A stretch of 64,000 nucleotides of DNA, from NCBI RefSeq assembly GCF_008124625.1, contig NZ_VNHM01000012.1:1-64000 (forward strand). Direction: 5' to 3'. The notes under the pieces were generated by a model. That model was not told where the DNA came from. It saw nothing but the letters and a program-made list of their open reading frames with translations, and made no database searches. The stretch is from Desulfallas thermosapovorans DSM 6562 (lineage in GTDB: Bacteria; Bacillota; Desulfotomaculia; Desulfotomaculales; Desulfallaceae). The translations under genes and the position numbers were made by a program. Every line of letters begins with the position of its first letter. The first letter of the stretch is position 1. Of the stretch, positions 16,503 through 23,964 are shown piece by piece.

Positions 16503-18605
16503 TCACGATATGGTGATTTTTATATCCAGGGCAGAAAGCCCGTTTTCGTAAGCAAATACCGGGTTAATGTCCATTTCAGCGATTTCCGGAAAATCATTGA
16601 CCAGGGCCGCCACCCGTCTGATAGTATCCACTAAAGCCTCTATATCCCGGGGTTTTTCACCGCGATACCCCCGCAGCAAAGTATAGGCTTTGGTTTCCCG
16701 CAGCATCTGTTCAATCTCCCGGGTATTAAGCCCCCGTGCCAAGCGGAAAGTAACATCTTTAAGCAGGTTTACATAAATCCCACCCAATCCAAAGCCAATT
16801 AGTGGCCCGAACTGAACGTCCCGGGTCATACCAATGATCAACTCGGTTCCCTTGGGCATCATTTTTTGTACCTCGATACCGTATATCACTGCCTGGGGCA
16901 TATAGCCGTGCACATTATCCATTATTTCAGTAAAAGCCTGGCGTACTTCCTCCGCCGTTTTCAGGCCGATTTTTACCCCGCCGACATCAGTTTTGTGTAA
17001 TATCTTGGGCGAGGCTACCTTCAATACCACCGGATACCCCATTTTATCGGCTTCCTCGGCGGCTTCCTCCGGGGATGTGGCCAATACCACCGGCGCCGCC
17101 GGGATACCGTAACAATTGGCTACCTCCGCCGCTTCACTGCCCAGCAGCACTAACCGGTTATCCTTAATAACATCGTAAAATATGGCCTTGACACCTTTAC
17201 AATCAAAACTGGGCAAACCATTGGTACCATCATCCCGGGGGGTTTCCAGTATCTCGTTATACTTGACCAAACCGCTGATGGAAGCAACAGCCGGCTCGGG
17301 GAACGTAAAACAAGGTACACCTGCTTTAGCCAGCATGGAAGCACCGCCGGCCAGGCTTTCACCTCCCATAAATGCTGCAAAAATTGGTTTTTCGGGGAAC
17401 TTTTTACACATTTCCAGTATGGCTTCACTGGTTTCAACAGGCTGGGTGACCCCCACCGGGCAAACCAACACCACCACACTATCCACATTTGGGTCGGCAC
17501 AAACCTTTTCCAGTGCAAACCTATACCGGTCCGCTTTGGCGTCGCCCAACACATCCACAGGGTTATAAATATTTGCCTCCGCCGGCAGGTTAGCCCGTAA
17601 CTCCTCAATGGTGTCCTTATCAAAACGGGCCATTTGCAGTCCCTTGGCCTCCACATTGTCCGTGGTAATAATCCCCGGGCCGCCGGCATTGGTAACGATA
17701 GCCACCCTGTTGCCCTTTGGCACAGGTGCCTTGGCAAAGGCCACGGCCAGATCGAACAACTCCGTCATACTGTGGGCTCTGATGATACCGCACTGCCGAA
17801 AAGCCACGTCATAGGCCAGATCGCTTCCCGCCAGCGCGCCGGTGTGGGATGACGCTGCCTGGGCACCGGCCTGGCTGGTTCCTGATTTAATTACAATTAC
17901 AGGTTTTTGACGCGCAGCCCGGGCGGCTACATCTAAAAATCGCGGCCCGTCCACTATATCTTCAATATAACATAAAATTACTTTGGTATTGGGATCGGCG
18001 GCAGCGTCTTCGATAAACTCAATTTCAGACAAATCAGCTTTATTACCTAAACTTACCACCTTACTGAAACCAAGTCCCACCTGTGTGCTCCAGTCCAAAA
18101 TGGCTACCAGCATAGCACCGCTTTGGGATAAAAAGGCAATTTCGCCTTTTTGGGGGGATGTGGCTGAAAAGGATGCATTTAACGGTGTATGCATGTCGAT
18201 AATACCCACAACGTTCGGTCCCAACATGCGCATACCATGTTTACGACAGGTTTCCACCAACTGTTTTTCCAGTTCCAGACCCTCGGCACCAACTTCCTTA
18301 AAGCCGGCTGTAATTACCACCAGGCTTTTTACCCCGGCCTGCCCGCAATCACGGGCCACATCCAGCACCCGGGCCGCAGGTACGGCAATAACCGCCAAAT
18401 CCACCGGTTGGGGCACTTCGGAAACAGAGGCATATGCTTTTAAACCTGCTATTTCCTCTTCCTTAGGATTGATGGGAAATATTTTTCCGCCATACCCGCT
18501 GCTGATTACGTTGTTTAAAATAGTATGGCCGATTTTCCCTGGTTTTGGGCTAGCCCCCACCACCGCCACAGATTGTGGCTTGCTCATACTTGTGAGATCA
18601 ATCAC
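16503..18605 (-). CDS. acetate--CoA ligase (ADP-forming), alpha-beta fusion
   Basis: About 700 residues holding both subunits of the ADP-forming acyl-CoA synthetase. It interconverts acyl-CoA + ADP + Pi and acid + CoA + ATP, conserving energy by substrate-level phosphorylation. Order: CoA-binding Rossmann domain (SVAVVGASPKPGKIGHTIL), succinyl-CoA-ligase-like domains (FLSQSGAM; SHTGALAGSD with the phospho-His), and a C-terminal ATP-grasp domain (YPVVLKVASPKILHKTDVGG). GTG starts at 18614 and 18605 and an ATG at 18587 are possible; 18605 has the best ribosome-site spacing. The DRTGG gene follows directly. Acetate is the default substrate; branched or aryl acids are possible. Confidence 0.93.
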   Translation of the reverse strand: MIDLTSMSKPQSVAVVGASPKPGKIGHTILNNVISSGYGGKIFPINPKEEEIAGLKAYASVSEVPQPVDLAVIAVPAARVLDVARDCGQAGVKSLVVITAGFKEVGAEGLELEKQLVETCRKHGMRMLGPNVVGIIDMHTPLNASFSATSPQKGEIAFLSQSGAMLVAILDWSTQVGLGFSKVVSLGNKADLSEIEFIEDAAADPNTKVILCYIEDIVDGPRFLDVAARAARQKPVIVIKSGTSQAGAQAASSHTGALAGSDLAYDVAFRQCGIIRAHSMTELFDLAVAFAKAPVPKGNRVAIVTNAGGPGIITTDNVEAKGLQMARFDKDTIEELRANLPAEANIYNPVDVLGDAKADRYRFALEKVCADPNVDSVVVLVCPVGVTQPVETSEAILEMCKKFPEKPIFAAFMGGESLAGGASMLAKAGVPCFTFPEPAVASISGLVKYNEILETPRDDGTNGLPSFDCKGVKAIFYDVIKDNRLVLLGSEAAEVANCYGIPAAPVVLATSPEEAAEEADKMGYPVVLKVASPKILHKTDVGGVKIGLKTAEEVRQAFTEIMDNVHGYMPQAVIYGIEVQKMMPKGTELIIGMTRDVQFGPLIGFGLGGIYVNLLKDVTFRLARGLNTREIEQMLRETKAYTLLRGYRGEKPRDIEALVDTIRRVAALVNDFPEIAEMDINPVFAYENGLSALDIKITIS

Positions 18606-18614
18606 TATCCTCAC

Positions 18615-19032
18615 CTCGCCATCTGACTAATGTGCTCAATAATCGTAAAACACTTGTAGTTTTTAATTGCCCTTGAAAATATTGCTAGTATTGATTATGT
18701 ACATTATATCTTTTACCTTAAATTTCGTAAACCTAAAACAACAAAGTGAATCTTTTAAAATAATTCTAAACTTTAATTTTACTTATACTGTGAATATTAT
18801 ATAATTATCAAATAACTACCCTTTATTTTTACTTTTATCTTTAATGTTACCGTAGCAATTTATAATTTCTAAAAACTGATTAACTTTTTATTTCCCTTTA
18901 ACTTAATCTTCGATAATATTTTTAGTCTGTTGATTTTTATTAGTATGCTTCATTTTTTTACCATCGCGAAAAAAAAACAGCTTGATTACCCATATCATGC
19001 ACCTCCAAACCATATAATTATACATACTAAAT
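18615..19032. other. AT-rich intergenic stretch with one tiny reading frame
   Basis: Over 400 bases, far richer in AT than its surroundings. On the minus strand GGAGGTG (19000-19006) precedes an ATG at 18993 that opens an 11-codon frame (stop at 18958). The frame crosses a run of nine Ts, and a second short frame (MKHTNKNQQTKNIIED) follows in another phase, so this could be the remnant of a small gene broken by a homopolymer change. Otherwise I see nothing. Confidence 0.35.
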
Positions 19033-19063
19033 AACAAGCCGCCAGTTTATCAGGCGGCTTGTT
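19033..19063 (-). terminator. hairpin terminator after DUF5320 gene
   Basis: Stem AACAAGCCGCC (19033-19043) / GGCGGCTTGTT (19053-19063), 11 bp, 9-nt loop, with TTATTT following on the minus strand. It ends the DUF134/NifX/DUF5320 unit. Confidence 0.7.
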
Positions 19064-19114
19064 CATAAGAAAACCAGGTTAGTCATAGCTACATACACCA
19101 CGCACGATTATATA

Positions 19115-19402
19115 TTATTTTTCGGCATCCTTTTTAACCAATTGTTCCAGACGCTTTTCAACGGCTTGTAGTTGGGCCTTTAAAAATTGAGCCTGGTTTT
19201 GCAAATATTCACTTTCCTGCGGGGAATTTACCGCCACCGGCATTGGGGTGTCGGCTTGAAAATTATAGCCTGCCCACCAGCGCCGGGGCATCCACGGGAA
19301 TACACGGCAGTTGGCACCCCAATTGCCCCTGGTACCGCGGCCAAAACCAGACCCCCTCGCAAAGCCCATACCGGGTCCAAAACCAAAACCACCTCTTGGC
19401 AT
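19115..19402 (-). CDS. DUF5320-like Gly/Phe-rich coiled-coil protein
   Basis: 95 residues. The first half is Gly/Arg/Phe-rich (MPRGGFGFGPGMGFARGSGF, one Cys at GANCRVF); the second is a coiled coil (QFLKAQLQAVEKRLEQLVKK). This two-part layout is typical of DUF5320 proteins found next to NifX/NifB-like proteins and DUF134. Function unknown; a scaffold in metal-cofactor handling is conceivable. It follows the NifX-like gene by 55 bp on the same strand. Confidence 0.75.
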   Translation of the reverse strand: MPRGGFGFGPGMGFARGSGFGRGTRGNWGANCRVFPWMPRRWWAGYNFQADTPMPVAVNSPQESEYLQNQAQFLKAQLQAVEKRLEQLVKKDAEK

Positions 19403-19457
19403 TAAGTTTCACCTCCTTTCATGAGATGTAGATTATAATTTTACTTAACCTTTTGGA

Positions 19458-19823
19458 CTAACAATGGCCGTCGCAATTATGGTGCCGGCCATCTGGATGG
19501 GTGCACAAGCTCGCCCCCGGCACCAGCTTACCATTTACGTAATCCTCCACAACCTGTTTAACTTCGCCGGAAATACCCACAATAGCCTGGATATTGTTTT
19601 CGGCAAATAAGTTTAAAGCCTTTTGCCCCATACCCCCTGCAATGATACAATCCACATCAAGTCCCTTTAAATATTTAGGCAAAAATCCGGGCTGGTGCCC
19701 CGGGTTGGGAATATAGGATAAATTTCCCGCACGCCCGTCCACCACGTCAAAAACAGCATACTCCCGGCATTTGCCAAAGTGCTGGGCTACCCGGCCCTGG
19801 TCTGCTGCGATTGCTATTTTCAT
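19458..19823 (-). CDS. NifX/NifB-type dinitrogenase iron-molybdenum cofactor-binding protein
   Basis: 121 residues with the ribonuclease H-like fold of the Nitro_FeMo-Co family: MKIAIAADQGRVAQHFGKC, IIAGGMGQKAL and IQAIVGISGEVKQVV. The conserved His-Phe-Gly-x-Cys lies near the N-terminus. The tail is rich in Cys and His (SLCTHPDGRHHNCDGHC), a likely metal ligand set. No nitrogenase genes are nearby; such proteins are common in anaerobes without nif. Its place between DUF134 and DUF5320 suggests a conserved iron-sulfur/metal cluster unit. Confidence 0.9.
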   Translation of the reverse strand: MKIAIAADQGRVAQHFGKCREYAVFDVVDGRAGNLSYIPNPGHQPGFLPKYLKGLDVDCIIAGGMGQKALNLFAENNIQAIVGISGEVKQVVEDYVNGKLVPGASLCTHPDGRHHNCDGHC

Positions 19824-19859
19824 ATTGATTGCCTCCTAATTTAATTTATTGTAGTGTAG

Positions 19860-20279
19860 CTAATCACTACAACGGCCCCGCCATCCTTTTCCTTTGCCAC
19901 CGCACCGGGGACATTTGGCTGCATTATCTGCAGAGGACCAATTGGTTTTCATCCAGTCATGGCCACAATTACGGCACTCCAATTTATAAGGGACCAGTTT
20001 ATAATCCCCACCCTCTATGCGTATGGCTTTGCCATTCAAAATAGCTGTACTTAGCTTTTTTCTGGCCGCTGTTAAAATCCTTTGAAAAGTACTCTGGGCA
20101 ACGCCCATAAGTTCAGCACAATCCTCCTGGTCCAGCCCCTCCACATCTTTCAATCGCAAGGCTTCAATTTCATCCACAGTAATGAGCTCTTCCCGGATTT
20201 GTTCATCAAGCCCCACCGGCTGGAAATACGTGACCTTCGGCATAAACCCTACCCGTCGTCTTTTACGCGGCCGCGGCAC
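19860..20279 (-). CDS. DUF134 DNA-binding protein with C-terminal zinc ribbon
   Basis: 139 residues. The N-terminus is the DUF134 signature (MPRPRKRRRVGFMPKV) leading to a sigma-70 region 4-like helix-turn-helix (GLDQEDCAELMGVAQSTFQR). The C-terminus adds a four-Cys ribbon, CRNCGHDW ... CPRCGGKG. DUF134 proteins are presumed transcription factors. Being first in the operon with the NifX-like gene, it probably controls this unit. It starts with GTG after AGGAGGGGAT, 60 bp below a very good promoter. Confidence 0.9.
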   Translation of the reverse strand: MPRPRKRRRVGFMPKVTYFQPVGLDEQIREELITVDEIEALRLKDVEGLDQEDCAELMGVAQSTFQRILTAARKKLSTAILNGKAIRIEGGDYKLVPYKLECRNCGHDWMKTNWSSADNAAKCPRCGGKGKGWRGRCSD

Positions 20280-20338
20280 AACGCTATCCCCTCCTGATCT
20301 TCCAAATCTGTTTTGAATATATACCCCTTATGATTAAT

Positions 20339-20367
20339 ATAGTAATAGAGTTATAAACATATGTCAA
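20339..20367 (-). promoter_or_regulatory. sigma-A promoter of the DUF134 operon
   Basis: Minus strand TTGACA (20362-20367) and TACTAT (20339-20344) with a 17-bp spacer. Confidence 0.8.
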
Positions 20368-20522
20368 GTATTTTTTAAGCATTTGTTCATAATTCAAATA
20401 ACAAATGCCGCATATTACCTGTAGGCATGCGGTAGGACATGGTAAGATTTGATATAATAGTAATTTATTGGGAAACACTATACAGGAAAGGAGTTACAAG
20501 GTGTTTTCAAAAAGGGTGAGGG

Positions 20523-20723
20523 TTAGAAATCCCGGGGGATAACCAGCCAAGCAATTATATAAACCAGGATACCGGGAAACGCAACGGAAGCTATGGAAAC
20601 CACCACGTAAACCAACCGCACCAGGGCGGCATCCACACCAAGGTATTCCGCCAAACCGCCGCAAACACCACCCAGCATGGCATTGCGACTGGAACGATAT
20701 AAACGTCTAATTTGTCTGGCCAA
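20523..20723 (-). CDS. PspC-domain membrane protein
   Basis: A 66-residue protein that is just a PspC domain: basic N-terminus (RQIRRLYRSSRNAMLGGVCGG), the family core LAEYLGVDAALVRLVYV and one or two hydrophobic segments ending YIIAWLVIPRDF. PspC-type proteins act in envelope-stress responses. The TTG start follows AAGGAGATG. The rhomboid gene lies 39 bp upstream on the same strand, so the pair is probably cotranscribed and membrane-related. Confidence 0.92.
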   Translation of the reverse strand: MARQIRRLYRSSRNAMLGGVCGGLAEYLGVDAALVRLVYVVVSIASVAFPGILVYIIAWLVIPRDF

Positions 20724-20762
20724 AAAACATCATCTCCTTAAATGAAATGCCGAATTTGATAT

Positions 20763-21446
20763 TTAGGGACGGAAATAGCCCCGTACCCGTGGGGACATGG
20801 TTTTTATCAATACCGCCCCTATGATGAAGCCACCTATATGGGCCCAATAGGCCACGGTATCGGCGGTGCCACCCAGGGAAGCCACACCGTTGAACAACTG
20901 CAAAATAAACCAGATGGCAATGAAAACCACCGCCGGGATTTCCATTAGAGTAAAAATAATTATAATGGGCACCAGGGCCAGTATACGGGAGCGGGGGAAA
21001 GCTATAATGTACGCGCCCAGCACCCCGGCCACCGCACCGCTGGCCCCGACCACGGGAACAGTGGAAACAGGGTCACTGATTATATGCGCCAGACCGCCTG
21101 CAAACCCGGCCGCCAGGTAAAACAGCAGGTATTTAAAATGTCCCAGCCGGTCCTCTACATTGTCGCCAAATACCCATAGAAAAAGCATATTGCTGATCAC
21201 ATGCAGCCAGCCACCGTGAATAAAGGTGGAAGTGACAAAACTAACCAATACCGGTGTCAAGGAGGACCCGGTAAAAACGGCATTTAACGCTTCGACCGGC
21301 ACCAGACCAAAGGTATAATATACCTGGTTTAGGAGGTACGGTTCCATGCTTACCTCCCAAAGATAAATAAGCACGTTTAGAGCTATGATGGTCAAATTCA
21401 CTATGGGAAATGACTGTGATTTAACGCTGTCCCTGAGCGGAATCAA
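20763..21446 (-). CDS. rhomboid-family intramembrane serine protease
   Basis: A 227-residue polytopic protein, about six or seven membrane helices. Rhomboids cut transmembrane helices within the bilayer. The active Ser motif GASGAVAGVLGAY and the His of the dyad in YWAHIGGFIIGAVL are both present, as are the first-loop HGGWLHVISNMLFLWVFGDN residues. So it should be active. The TTG start follows AGGGGAGT. A repeat copy lies upstream at 21487. Confidence 0.93.
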   Translation of the reverse strand: MIPLRDSVKSQSFPIVNLTIIALNVLIYLWEVSMEPYLLNQVYYTFGLVPVEALNAVFTGSSLTPVLVSFVTSTFIHGGWLHVISNMLFLWVFGDNVEDRLGHFKYLLFYLAAGFAGGLAHIISDPVSTVPVVGASGAVAGVLGAYIIAFPRSRILALVPIIIIFTLMEIPAVVFIAIWFILQLFNGVASLGGTADTVAYWAHIGGFIIGAVLIKTMSPRVRGYFRP

Positions 21447-21486
21447 ATGTACTACTCCCCTTTGATTAAAAGTTTACTTTAATTTA

Positions 21487-21505
21487 TGGTGCCGGGTGTT
21501 GAAAG
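21487..21505. repeat. half copy of the GGTGCC repeat
   Basis: TGGTGCCGGGTGTTGAAAG, identical in its first 16 bases to the left arm and loop of the hairpin at 15012. A short AAGTTGAAAGTTGG echo follows. Confidence 0.75.
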
Positions 21506-21585
21506 TTGAAAGTTGGAATTGCATTTTTAAGCTATATTTATTATTTTTCCACCACTTCTCTATTTTATTTTAATATATTAAGCAA

Positions 21586-21623
21586 TAAAAAAACAGAGAA
21601 GGACATGAAAACTCCTCCTCTGT
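21586..21623 (-). terminator. terminator of hisG
   Basis: Minus strand stem ACAGAG(G)AGGA / TCCT(T)CTCTGT (21593-21623) followed by seven Ts, 30 bp after the hisG stop. Confidence 0.8.
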
Positions 21624-21652
21624 ACTTTATCAGTACGTCCATTGATATATCC

Positions 21653-22528
21653 TTAAGGAATGACTTTGTTCAGTGGATACTCGATAATATCCTGGGCTCC
21701 CCCCCGGCGCAGCGCCGGAATCAATTCGCGCACCTGTTTTTCATCCAACACGGCCTCCAAAGCCACCCAATCGCTGTTGATAAGCTGCGATACCGTGGGG
21801 TGTTTCATAGCTGGCAGTATAGCCAGTATATCTTCCAGTTTATCCTTGGGGAGATTCATTTTCAAACCCACTTTGGAGTCAGCGCGCAGCGCACCCAGCA
21901 GCAGCACCGCCAGGTTCTGTAGTTTCTCCCTTTTGAAGGAGTCGGCCCAAGCTTTGTGGTTGGCATGCAGCCGGGTGGTGGACACTAAAATGGTGTCAAT
22001 CACCTCGAGCTTGTTTGCCCGCAGGGAACTACCCGTTTCGGTAATATCAACAATGGCATCCACCAATTGCGGTACTTTAACCTCTGTGGCCCCGTAACTA
22101 AATTCCACAGAGGCCGTAACACCGTTTTTTGCCAGATAGTTGCGGGTCAGCCGCACCAGCTCGGTAGCTATGCGTTTCCCCTCGAGGTCTTTTATAGTTT
22201 TTATACCGCTATTTTCCGCCACCGCCACCACCACACGAATAGGGTTGGTGGTCTGTTTGGAATAGGCCAAATCGGCCACTTCCACCACATCGGCCTCATT
22301 TTCCAAAATCCAATCCAGCCCGCTTAAGCCGGCATCCAGTACCCCCTCATTTACATAGCGGGGAATCTCCTGTGCCCGCATCAGCACCACTTCAATTTCC
22401 GGGTCATCTATAGACGGATAATAAGAGCGGCTGCGCACTGAAATATTGAACCCCGCCCTTTTAAACAACTGGAACGTGGACTCCTGCAGGCTGCCCTTGG
22501 GTAACCCCAGTCGCAATTTAGCACTCAT
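21653..22528 (-). CDS. hisG: ATP phosphoribosyltransferase, long form
   Basis: First step of histidine synthesis: condensation of ATP with PRPP. 291 residues, i.e. the long (HisG-L) form that carries its own C-terminal regulatory domain and needs no HisZ. Seen: [25 protein letters not shown], and the PRPP loop [19 protein letters not shown]. The C-terminal segment [20 protein letters not shown] is the histidine-sensing domain. No other his gene is adjacent and a terminator follows, so it is separate from any his operon. Confidence 0.95.
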   Translation of the reverse strand: MSAKLRLGLPKGSLQESTFQLFKRAGFNISVRSRSYYPSIDDPEIEVVLMRAQEIPRYVNEGVLDAGLSGLDWILENEADVVEVADLAYSKQTTNPIRVVVAVAENSGIKTIKDLEGKRIATELVRLTRNYLAKNGVTASVEFSYGATEVKVPQLVDAIVDITETGSSLRANKLEVIDTILVSTTRLHANHKAWADSFKREKLQNLAVLLLGALRADSKVGLKMNLPKDKLEDILAILPAMKHPTVSQLINSDWVALEAVLDEKQVRELIPALRRGGAQDIIEYPLNKVIP

Positions 22529-22745
22529 AACAGTAAAAACCTCCCTACTTTACCTCGTTATCTATTTAGCATATTAAAGCAACTTTAAATAGTATATACG
22601 CGGGCCAAGAAAGTGTCAAGGCCATTTTAATCAGTAATTATTTTGAACTTATTTAAAATAACTATGGACTAATTGGCTATTATGAACTAAAATAAAATAA
22701 TAAAGTGAACAATATTTCAAAATATTTTATAGGGAGTGATTCTAT

Positions 22746-22961
22746 ATGCTCTCCAACAAATACCAGCTTTCCATAGTTACACTGACTAAAAACCATGTTT
22801 TTTTTAACTTCTTTGTCAATGGTTCTCTGGCCAATACAGATGGTTACATATGCATGTCCATCAATGACTTTGACCGTTTATACAAGGACCTGTTTCGCTC
22901 CTCAAAAGGCCAGTGTACAAAAAATTTTAGTTCCAACCCCCCGGTTCAGTTTTTCACCTGA
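22746..22961 (+). CDS. small hypothetical protein
   Basis: 71 residues starting MLSNKYQLSIVTLTKNHVFF. No known domain, no clear membrane segment. Support is a good GGGAGTG seven bases before the ATG and its isolated position. The upstream 217 bases (22529-22745) are AT-rich with no other gene. It may be a false positive. Confidence 0.4.
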   Translation: MLSNKYQLSIVTLTKNHVFFNFFVNGSLANTDGYICMSINDFDRLYKDLFRSSKGQCTKNFSSNPPVQFFT

Positions 22962-23085
22962 TTATCCCGGCATAAAAAATTAAAAAAAACACATAAATAT
23001 TAATATCAGCCATTATTTTGCAAAGACTGTTCAAAAGGACCGATTATGAAGCGCAAGATCTTTGCAGCAAAGGGGATATTGATAT

Positions 23086-23808
23086 TTGCAACCCATCAAA
23101 GCCTTAGCGGTGATGCTATTTGTGTTGCTCTGTGTTAACACAAGTAAGCCTGGTAGCGCCCTGGCCAGACAAGATAACGATGAAACACCTGAAAGCGTGA
23201 TCATTTTCTGGACCGACGGCACCAGATTAAAGGCAGTCAACTTAACTTTTTCGTTGAACCGGGACGGTCCCATCGGCATTATATCGGTGCCGGTATACAC
23301 ATGGTTGGACTCCAGACAATCGACTACTGTGGCTGAATACTATCTAAAGCATGGCCCCCAAAAACTTATCCGGCGCATGGAAACATTGTTTGGCAGTTCC
23401 ATCACTGCCTATATTATTATTGACCAAAAGGCGCTGGTTAACGTTAGCAATGTTATCGGTCCCATATATATGGCTGGCCGGCACACAACTTTAATGGACG
23501 TATTTGAGGGTAATTATGTGGATGGCCCGGTAAACCTGCAGGACGAAATAAGACAATTGGCCGGTGCCTTGCTGACACCTGCCGTGTTAATTAAAGTACC
23601 CGAAATCATTTGGGTGTTTTGCAAAGAAGTGGACAGCAATATCACACCGCAACATTTAGCGGCATTTTACCGGGTAATTAGACACCGGGGACCTGATGTA
23701 CTGCAAAAAAAGGCCGTGCCGGGTCAAGACTGTGTAATAGAAAACCGCAAATATCGCCGGGTATCCCCCGGTACATGGCAGCAGACTTTAATGGATGTAA
23801 CTTCGTGA
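23086..23808 (+). CDS. secreted LCP (LytR-CpsA-Psr)-like protein, degenerate
   Basis: 240 residues. An N-terminal signal peptide (ALAVMLFVLLCVNT, likely cut after GSALA) is followed by a domain resembling LCP enzymes: IIFWTDGTRL, GIISVPVYTWL (LCP enzymes read IPRDT here), ITAYIIIDQKALVNVSNVIG and VNLQDEIRQLAGAL. LCP enzymes attach polymers to the cell wall. The Arg-Asp residues needed for phosphate binding are replaced, so activity is doubtful. It starts with TTG seven bases after AAAGGGGAT. An lcp gene near leuS/rsfS/yqeK is a common Firmicute arrangement. Confidence 0.75.
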   Translation: MQPIKALAVMLFVLLCVNTSKPGSALARQDNDETPESVIIFWTDGTRLKAVNLTFSLNRDGPIGIISVPVYTWLDSRQSTTVAEYYLKHGPQKLIRRMETLFGSSITAYIIIDQKALVNVSNVIGPIYMAGRHTTLMDVFEGNYVDGPVNLQDEIRQLAGALLTPAVLIKVPEIIWVFCKEVDSNITPQHLAAFYRVIRHRGPDVLQKKAVPGQDCVIENRKYRRVSPGTWQQTLMDVTS

Positions 23809-23848
23809 CATAAAGTTTTTAAATAAATTACCGCTATTAAAGTCAAGG

Positions 23849-23880
23849 GGGCGGGGTTGCTTTTTTGAGCAATCCCGCCC
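23849..23880. terminator. two-way terminator between LCP gene and leuS
   Basis: Stem GGGCGGGGTTGC (23849-23860) / GCAATCCCGCCC (23869-23880), 12 pairs with one G-T. It lies between two convergent genes. Confidence 0.78.
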
Positions 23881-23964
23881 TTCTCAGTATTATATCACCC
23901 GTCTTATATTGTCATATTTTATTGCATAAACCATATATAGTGAACTCAAATGAACCACCGGATA

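Noticed and set aside
20284-20478. Open frame of 64 codons on the minus strand upstream of DUF134
   Set aside because: It covers the DUF134 promoter, has no ribosome site, and is AT-driven.
20452-20540. Plus-strand TATAAT and AAAGGAG followed by a 13-codon frame running into pspC
   Set aside because: No usable -35, and the frame ends inside the convergent gene; too little to call.
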